Source: Terfezia claveryi (taxonomy: Eukaryota > Ascomycota > Pezizomycetes > Pezizales > Pezizaceae). Taken from it: DNA of 64,000 nucleotides. Position numbers and translations under genes: made by a program. Below the pieces are notes generated by a model that worked only from the letters and a program-made list of their open reading frames with translations, was not told the origin of the DNA and made no database searches. Numbering within the stretch: position 1 is the stretch's first letter; each line of letters opens with the position of its first letter. The DNA is taken from positions 1 through 64,000 of the forward strand of contig WHUX01000205.1 in assembly GCA_015179025.1 (NCBI GenBank), given 5' to 3'. Of the stretch, positions 58,988 to 64,000 are shown piece by piece.

Positions 58988-59969
58988 CTTGACAGCAAGA
59001 ATGAGGTGTATCTAGCTATCTGGCGTATATATGGAATAAGAGTGTCGCCCTGGAGCTGAATGTATGGAAGACAAGTGACCGCGGACAAGAAGAATCACGT
59101 TGTGTGAAGTACCATTCCTGTTTATGACGCCAAAGCTCTGTGGTGTCTTGGCGCTCAGAGCTTGGCACTGTTGAGGGATCCGAGCTGAACACCACTGGCG
59201 ACCGCTCCGGCTGGGGGCGGGGTGGTCGATGTCAGGGCTATATTTCCATCATTATTGCACGCAAAGGGCCTGAAAGCCCATATCGAAAAGGCTTCTATGT
59301 GTCCATGTATATTTACGGTTTACGGTTTACGGTTTACGGTTTACGCATAGTCTCAATATCCCGAGCTTCCTCCTACCCAGCCACAAATCATATTGTCCCG
59401 AGACGCTGGCTTCACATTTGCTCACGTTACCATCACTTAAATACCCCTCAGTTGCCAGCAGGATAGCCGTAGACGTCCTCACGGAAGCTGATAAGCTTGG
59501 GCTCACCCTGCCGTGACCTTCTCGCTACTTAGCTGCAGTCTGCAAACTGCATCCCCGAATGTGCTGGTGACCCTGCAGCGTACTGGTAGGTGCCAAAGTA
59601 GACTCTTCTTTGACGACGTAGCAAAGAGAGCCACCAACCAACCAGCCCCTCGGATTCGAGCCAGAGAAGGTTGGGAGAATCCTCGCGTAACTACAGGAGC
59701 ATCCATCGGGTTCAACCGTAGGCGAATCAGTTACAGGCGGGTGCATCCCCGGCATCGATCGAGGAAAAAGCACGAATAGAAGAGCAGAAAAGCCGAGCAG
59801 GAAGACCCTACATAATAGATCATAACGTTGGGAGTTGCAAAAATTGAAATCGCGACGAAAAGAGACGAAAAACGACGTCACATAATACCAACCCATACAC
59901 CACGGCGGCACACAAATCATCGCAATATCTCCTTCCCGGCTCCTGAGCCGCGGCCGCGCAGATAGATAG
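58988..59969. promoter_or_regulatory. Divergent promoter region VMA4 / NIPA-like
   Basis: Just under 1 kb between divergent start codons. It contains a tandem TTTACGG heptamer array (59312-59345). Overlapping open frames at 59503-59986 on both strands show no family resemblance. I see no gene. Confidence 0.4.
59312..59345. repeat. TTTACGG heptamer microsatellite
   Basis: Four perfect TTTACGG units followed by a partial TTTACG. It differs from the TTAGGG telomere repeat of filamentous fungi, so I do not read it as telomeric. Confidence 0.85.
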
Positions 59970-61975
59970 ATGAGGGGGTTCGACAATGTCTCCCCTGCGG
60001 TGCAAATCTCAATAGGGGTGCTTGTGGGGATACTCTCGACGAGTGTGCAGAGCTTGGGGTTAACATTGCAGAGGAAAAGCCATTTGTTGGAGGATGATCG
60101 GCCGGCGCATTTACATAGGAGGCCGCCTCATCGGCGGCGGATGTGGCAGGTTAGCTTTCTTGGAGCAAGGATGGTTTTTGGTTCGCCGGGAGGCAATTAA
60201 GAAAAGGCTGACTGTGGATGGAGTTGCAGATCGGAATGCTCCTTTTCATTATATCAAATATATTGGGGAGTACGGTTCAAATAACGACACTACCACTGGT
60301 ATTGCTATCCCCCTTACAATCTGTGAGTAGATTATTCTTTGCGCTTTCGGTATACATTTGGTGAGTGGGATTTTGACTTTGTTGGTTCAATAGTCCGGTC
60401 TTGTCTTCAACTCGATATGCGCGACTCTGATCCTAGCTGAACCGTTTACTCGGCTCTCATTCATTGGAACGGTGTTGGTCTGCATTGGAGCGACGCTCAT
60501 AGCTGCGTTTGGGGCAATGAAGGAACCAACACACTCGCTGGACGAGCTATTGGGGTTGCTTTCTGGGATGCCGTTTCTGCTATGGATGGGAGGACAGGCG
60601 CTGGTGGTTGCTGGGATATTAATTGCGGCGAGGTTGAGCTCGATGCTGAGGCCGAAGCTGAAGCATACACCGAAGATGAGGATGATCAGGGGAGTTGCGT
60701 ATGGATGCGTCAGGTACGTGTGGTCGCAAATCAAGGGGCCATTTGTGCAGGAGGATGTATGCTAATAGGTGGAATTTTGCTTTGTAGTGGCATATTATCT
60801 GCTGATACCCTCCTCCTTGCTAAATCTGCCGTCGAGCTCCTTGTCCGCACAATCATCGACCGGGTCAACCAGTTCAATAGGTGGCAATCATGGATGATTC
60901 TTGTGGGGTTGGTTGTGCTGGCAATAACACAATTATATTATCTACATCGGGGTCTAAAGTTGTGCTCAACGAGCGTGTTATATCCACTGGTGTTCTGTGT
61001 CTACAATATCATTGCGATTCTAGGTATCAAACCCACCCCGGTAGATAGCCGATGGGGGGCGCTAATCTTACATGGGGGATAGATGGTTTGATTTACTACA
61101 AGCAAGCGTCTCGGTTATCAGCACTTTCAGGGGGATTAATTGCCCTCGGCACTATCATACTCCTTACGGGAGTCCTCGCCCTCTCATGGCGTCTTAGCGA
61201 AGAATCACCTCCGGGCGGCCCACAACAAACAACCCAGTCAATACTTACACCTACTCTTGGTCTTCTCGAACAGCACGATGAGGCTGAGCTCGAAACTGGT
61301 GCTGCAGAAGACGAAAATGCTGAGTCGGGAGATGAGACCACAGCCACGGAGTCTACGTGTCTACTACGCCGGTCACGGAGCGGGAATTTAATCGGATCGG
61401 CATCTGGGGGCGCCGCTGGATTAGCAGCACCGAGGCCTGGACCTAGGAGACGGGCGATGACGGAGGTGGAGGAGATTTGGGGGGAGCTGGAGGATGATAG
61501 CAATGCGGGGAGGAAGCTGTTGAGGAGTAGGAGTATGAGGTGGCCCCCCGCCCCTCCTCCTGCCAACAGGAGGAGATCGAAGGATATTGATGAGGAGCTA
61601 GCTGCGGAGGGGTTGGGCGCCGGGATGAGTGATACTACGTCGTTATTAGGGGCGAGTGGGAAGAAGAAGGCGTTGGGCGGGAAGAGAAGTAGTTATTTGT
61701 TCTTCCCGGTTTCGTCGGCGCCAACGACACCGAGCATTAGTGCGCCGAGTACACCGCTAGAGGGATCGCGGAGGCCGAGTGCGAGTGAGGGGGTCAGGAG
61801 GTTCTCGTTTAGGAGGAGCTCCAAGGGGGGTGTGGTTGGTGAGGGTGAGGAGTTACAGGAGGCAATTGGGGGCTGGTGGCCTATGAAGTGGTGGGGCAAA
61901 GGGCGCTCTGGGAGTCGGGAGAGGGGAGATAGTGGTGGGGGTGGGGGTGGGCGTGGGGGAGGCGGTGCAGTGTAG
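59970..61975 (+). CDS. NIPA-like magnesium transporter (DUF803 family)
   Basis: Exons 59970-60149, 60230-60322, 60394-60713, 60788-61023 and 61083-61975 encode 573 aa. NIPA proteins are multi-pass membrane proteins of the drug/metabolite transporter type, linked to Mg2+ uptake in animals and plants (family knowledge); fungal substrates are less certain. Landmarks: first helix VQISIGVLVGILSTSVQSLGLTLQRKSH, MWQIGMLLFIISNILGSTVQ (spliced), ITTLPLVLLSPLQSSGLVFN, TLILAEPFTRLSFIGTVLVC and GILSADTLLLAKSAVEL. The C-terminal 250 residues are a Ser/Arg/Gly-rich cytosolic tail (many RRSRS, SAPTTPS motifs), ending in a Gly run, far longer than in animal NIPAs and likely a phosphorylated regulatory region. 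The gene becomes GC- and G-rich toward its 3' end. Confidence 0.88.
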
Positions 61976-63041
61976 ATGTTCTTTTTATGTTTATGTTTTG
62001 TTGTTTTGTGTTCTCATATATCTGATGGTCCTGGGCAGCTACTTGAACTTTTAGCAATGCATAATTAATGGTTTCTTTCTTTCTTCCCCCACCTCTTTTT
62101 CTGTTGGTTTTACTATGAGGTTTTTCATCTTGTTGTGGCTGTATTTTTTCGAGAGTCTAGATTGGGGGGGGAAGTGGTTGTGGTTGTGAAGTCGATTTTT
62201 GATATGATATGCACATATATTTCTGGGTTGGATCCTTTTTCTTTGCTTTATGGGGAGGCTAGTTCAATACCGAAATATATCAGCCCAGTTGGGGAGGGGC
62301 AATCTTTGTTTGTGTACTTTACTCCAGATGCCAGAAGTTAGGTTATGAATGGGAATATCATGTACAGTTTCACAATGGATTGTATGTAGAACTAGAATGT
62401 GTTGGGTACTTGTAGTAAATAACATTCAAATTGAGTTTTTTCTAATTTTTATTTTTATTTTTAAATGGAATCATTGATAGTGAGGCCATGAGAAATCTTA
62501 CCCAAGGCGGAGATTTGCATCTCTGCAATATATTATTATTATATGGCTTTCATGAGTAAAGATGTTTCCTTGGTTTGGAGGACTGGCTGGTAGTTAGTAG
62601 TTTAATATCTCCGTATCATCAAGTAGACTAAGCTGTACAGTAGAGTCAAAAAGGTTAGAATTTTGGCAAAGATAACTTAGGTATGGCGTATGGTATGGCG
62701 TATAGTAGGGTTGTTGTTAAGGTTTGTAGTGTGGAACTAAAGATTTTTTGTTGGATGCGTCATTGAAAGCTAAAGCTCAATAGTTTTGGTTGTGGTGGTT
62801 CATCATGAGAAGTTTATAAAGTAAGATTATTTGAAATCCACTTCCCCGCTTAAAAGAACCCATGGGGTTCAGATTATCAGCCATAATAGTTGGGCCCCCC
62901 TAAAAAAAAATATATCTCAATAATAATCTCTCTCACACACTCACTCACCCAAGCCAGCTTAACCCAGGAGAAGCCCCCCCCATTCAGAACAAACACAACT
63001 TAAATAGGTAATGGCTTCCTAATTGAGCGGGTTAATGCAAC
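61976..63041. other. 3' intergenic region
   Basis: T-rich 3' UTR-like sequence follows the NIPA-like gene, then AT-rich spacer with ATGGCGTATGGTATGGCGTATAG near 62684 (short tandem). No gene is supported. Confidence 0.35.
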
Positions 63042-63105
63042 ATGAAACTTTCTACAGGGAAGCTTAGGATGAAAAGGGGGTGCAAATCATGCGTCCGTAA
63101 GATAG
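63042..63105 (+). pseudogene. Possible zinc-cluster (Zn2Cys6) exon fragment
   Basis: From ATG 63042 the frame reads MKLSTGKLRMKRGCKSCVRKI and then meets GTGAG at 63106. K-R-G-C-x2-C is the usual beginning of a fungal Zn2Cys6 DNA-binding domain, and an intron inside it is common. The sequence after the only nearby acceptor (ending TATAG at 63142) yields about 40 residues without cysteines before a stop, so the domain is not completed. It is either a truncated relic or coincidence. Confidence 0.25.
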
Positions 63106-63142
63106 GTGAGATGAGACGGAATCGGAATGTTTGACGCTATAG

Positions 63143-64000
63143 GCACACTTGGAATTTTACTATATTATAGTAACCAGAATGTAGAATGGCCTACGGAGAT
63201 CCAAGGTGGCCACACAACATCACAGCATCGAATGAGGTTTACTTATTGATCAAGTGACTCCATTTATAAGAGGTTCATGCTACTGGAGGTAGCTAACTGG
63301 CAATATCAGCATATCCAGATTCATGCGTAAGTGTATAAATGGGCTTAATGAGCTCCTGAACTACCATGTACCTGCTTCACTGTATAACCCCTTGATTTAC
63401 ATCCAAGAGGGGGCTGCATTTAGACAGCTTCGACCTGTGGAATGAACATCCCATCCCAGTTAATCCCGAGGACTGAGAGCAACTAAGGTGTGTTCCGACG
63501 CTCAACCGTCAGGGCCACAGAACAGAAGACAGAAGTGTTGATGACCAGGCCCCAGTCAGTGCTTTGGCTGGGAGGATGATGTTGCTCGAGAAAGTAAGAG
63601 CTCGCAGCAGGCACTAGCATTCACTTAAGCAAATAGTTAGACGTACAAGCTTTTGAGAATCAACGTTAGTAGTGGAAGGACAGAATTTAAAAAAATATTC
63701 AAGGAAGCTGAATACGTGGATTAGATGTGTGGTCTGAGCCGGAGAAAAGCTGTAGTGGCTTGGGAAGAGTACGCTGCTGCTGTGACTGTCCATACTAAAC
63801 TCTGGCTTCCGCACTTCGTCAGAGCTGCCGAGTGGAAGCTGAGATAGAATACCTAGGGAGCGGCGGCTAGACGAGACGGGTAGGTTGGAAGCAGAGTGGC
63901 ATGCAGTCACGGAAGTCACGGAGTGCAGATGAGATAGAAGGGGATGCTGGATCTGGGACTCTCCCTTTGGTGTATATATAGGTAAAATTCTGTATCGTTG
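63143..64000. other. Right-edge region, no gene seen
   Basis: A minus-strand frame at 63614-63919 (about 100 codons, Ser-rich) has no recognisable domain. TATATATAGG near the very end (63973) could be a TATA element for a gene beyond the window. Confidence 0.3.

Noticed and set aside
59312..59345. Telomere-like repeat TTTACGG
   Set aside because: The unit differs from TTAGGG, there are only four copies, and it lies between two housekeeping genes.
63614..63919. 101-codon Ser-rich minus-strand frame
   Set aside because: No domain, no signal and no visible exon structure; kept as intergenic.

Overview
This window looks like nuclear DNA of a filamentous ascomycete (Pezizomycotina). Genes are monocistronic on both strands. 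They are split by short introns, mostly 45-80 nt, with GTRNGY donors and YAG acceptors, and the encoded families are typically fungal (ZtGT2-like glycosyltransferase, BIM1-like GPI protein, Ctr copper transporter, VIT/VWA protein, GH47, GH16, GH10-CBM1). I cannot name the genus. All exon models were built by eye; in every multi-exon model the summed exon length is a multiple of three.

Layout. 0.8-1.9 kb: a conserved HhH-like protein. 2.9-4.2 kb: transposon debris (foldback repeat, 50-bp tandem repeat, pogo-like termini, decayed transposase). 5.2-6.5 kb: a broken secreted CBM1-GH10 xylanase. 7.3-7.9 kb: an Mpv17/PMP22 protein. 8.2-9.5 kb: a 1.29-kb non-autonomous element with perfect 24-bp terminal inverted repeats. 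9.7-13.0 kb: a VIT-VWA protein with polyglutamine (-). 14.35-16.1 kb: GH47 alpha-mannosidase (-). 18.1-19.6 kb: membrane-anchored GH16 (+). 19.6-24.7 kb: a long gene-poor stretch. 24.7-27.8 kb: a GT2 membrane glycosyltransferase. 28.35-30.9 kb: an unrecognised gene in the same direction. 31.1-31.7 kb: a transposase relic. 32.3-38.9 kb: a Sen1-type RNA/DNA helicase.

39.9-45.3 kb holds the most coherent group: a BIM1-like GPI-anchored copper-binding protein (+), a Ctr copper transporter (-) and a ferric/cupric reductase with a Met-rich N-terminus (+). The last two are divergent and share one upstream region. Together they would supply surface copper capture, Cu(II) reduction and Cu(I) import, so the group reads as a copper-uptake neighbourhood.

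46.0-46.7 kb: spliceosomal SmD1. 48.6-53.4 kb: a Dnf-type P4-ATPase (-). 55.6-57.9 kb: a likely SLF2/CANIN-type genome-maintenance protein (+). 58.1-59.0 kb: V-ATPase subunit E (-), divergent from a NIPA-like magnesium transporter at 60.0-62.0 kb (+). The last 2 kb is mostly non-coding, with one possible zinc-cluster exon fragment.

Points worth a second look: the copper trio; two GTGAG...AG interruptions of exactly 30 nt in two unrelated genes (ultrashort introns or disabling lesions); a 14-nt microexon inside the Walker A motif of Sen1 plus a C-terminal CCHC knuckle; and a dispersed motif TAGTCTGGTTGGCACAAGCC that looks like the end of a small repeat family.
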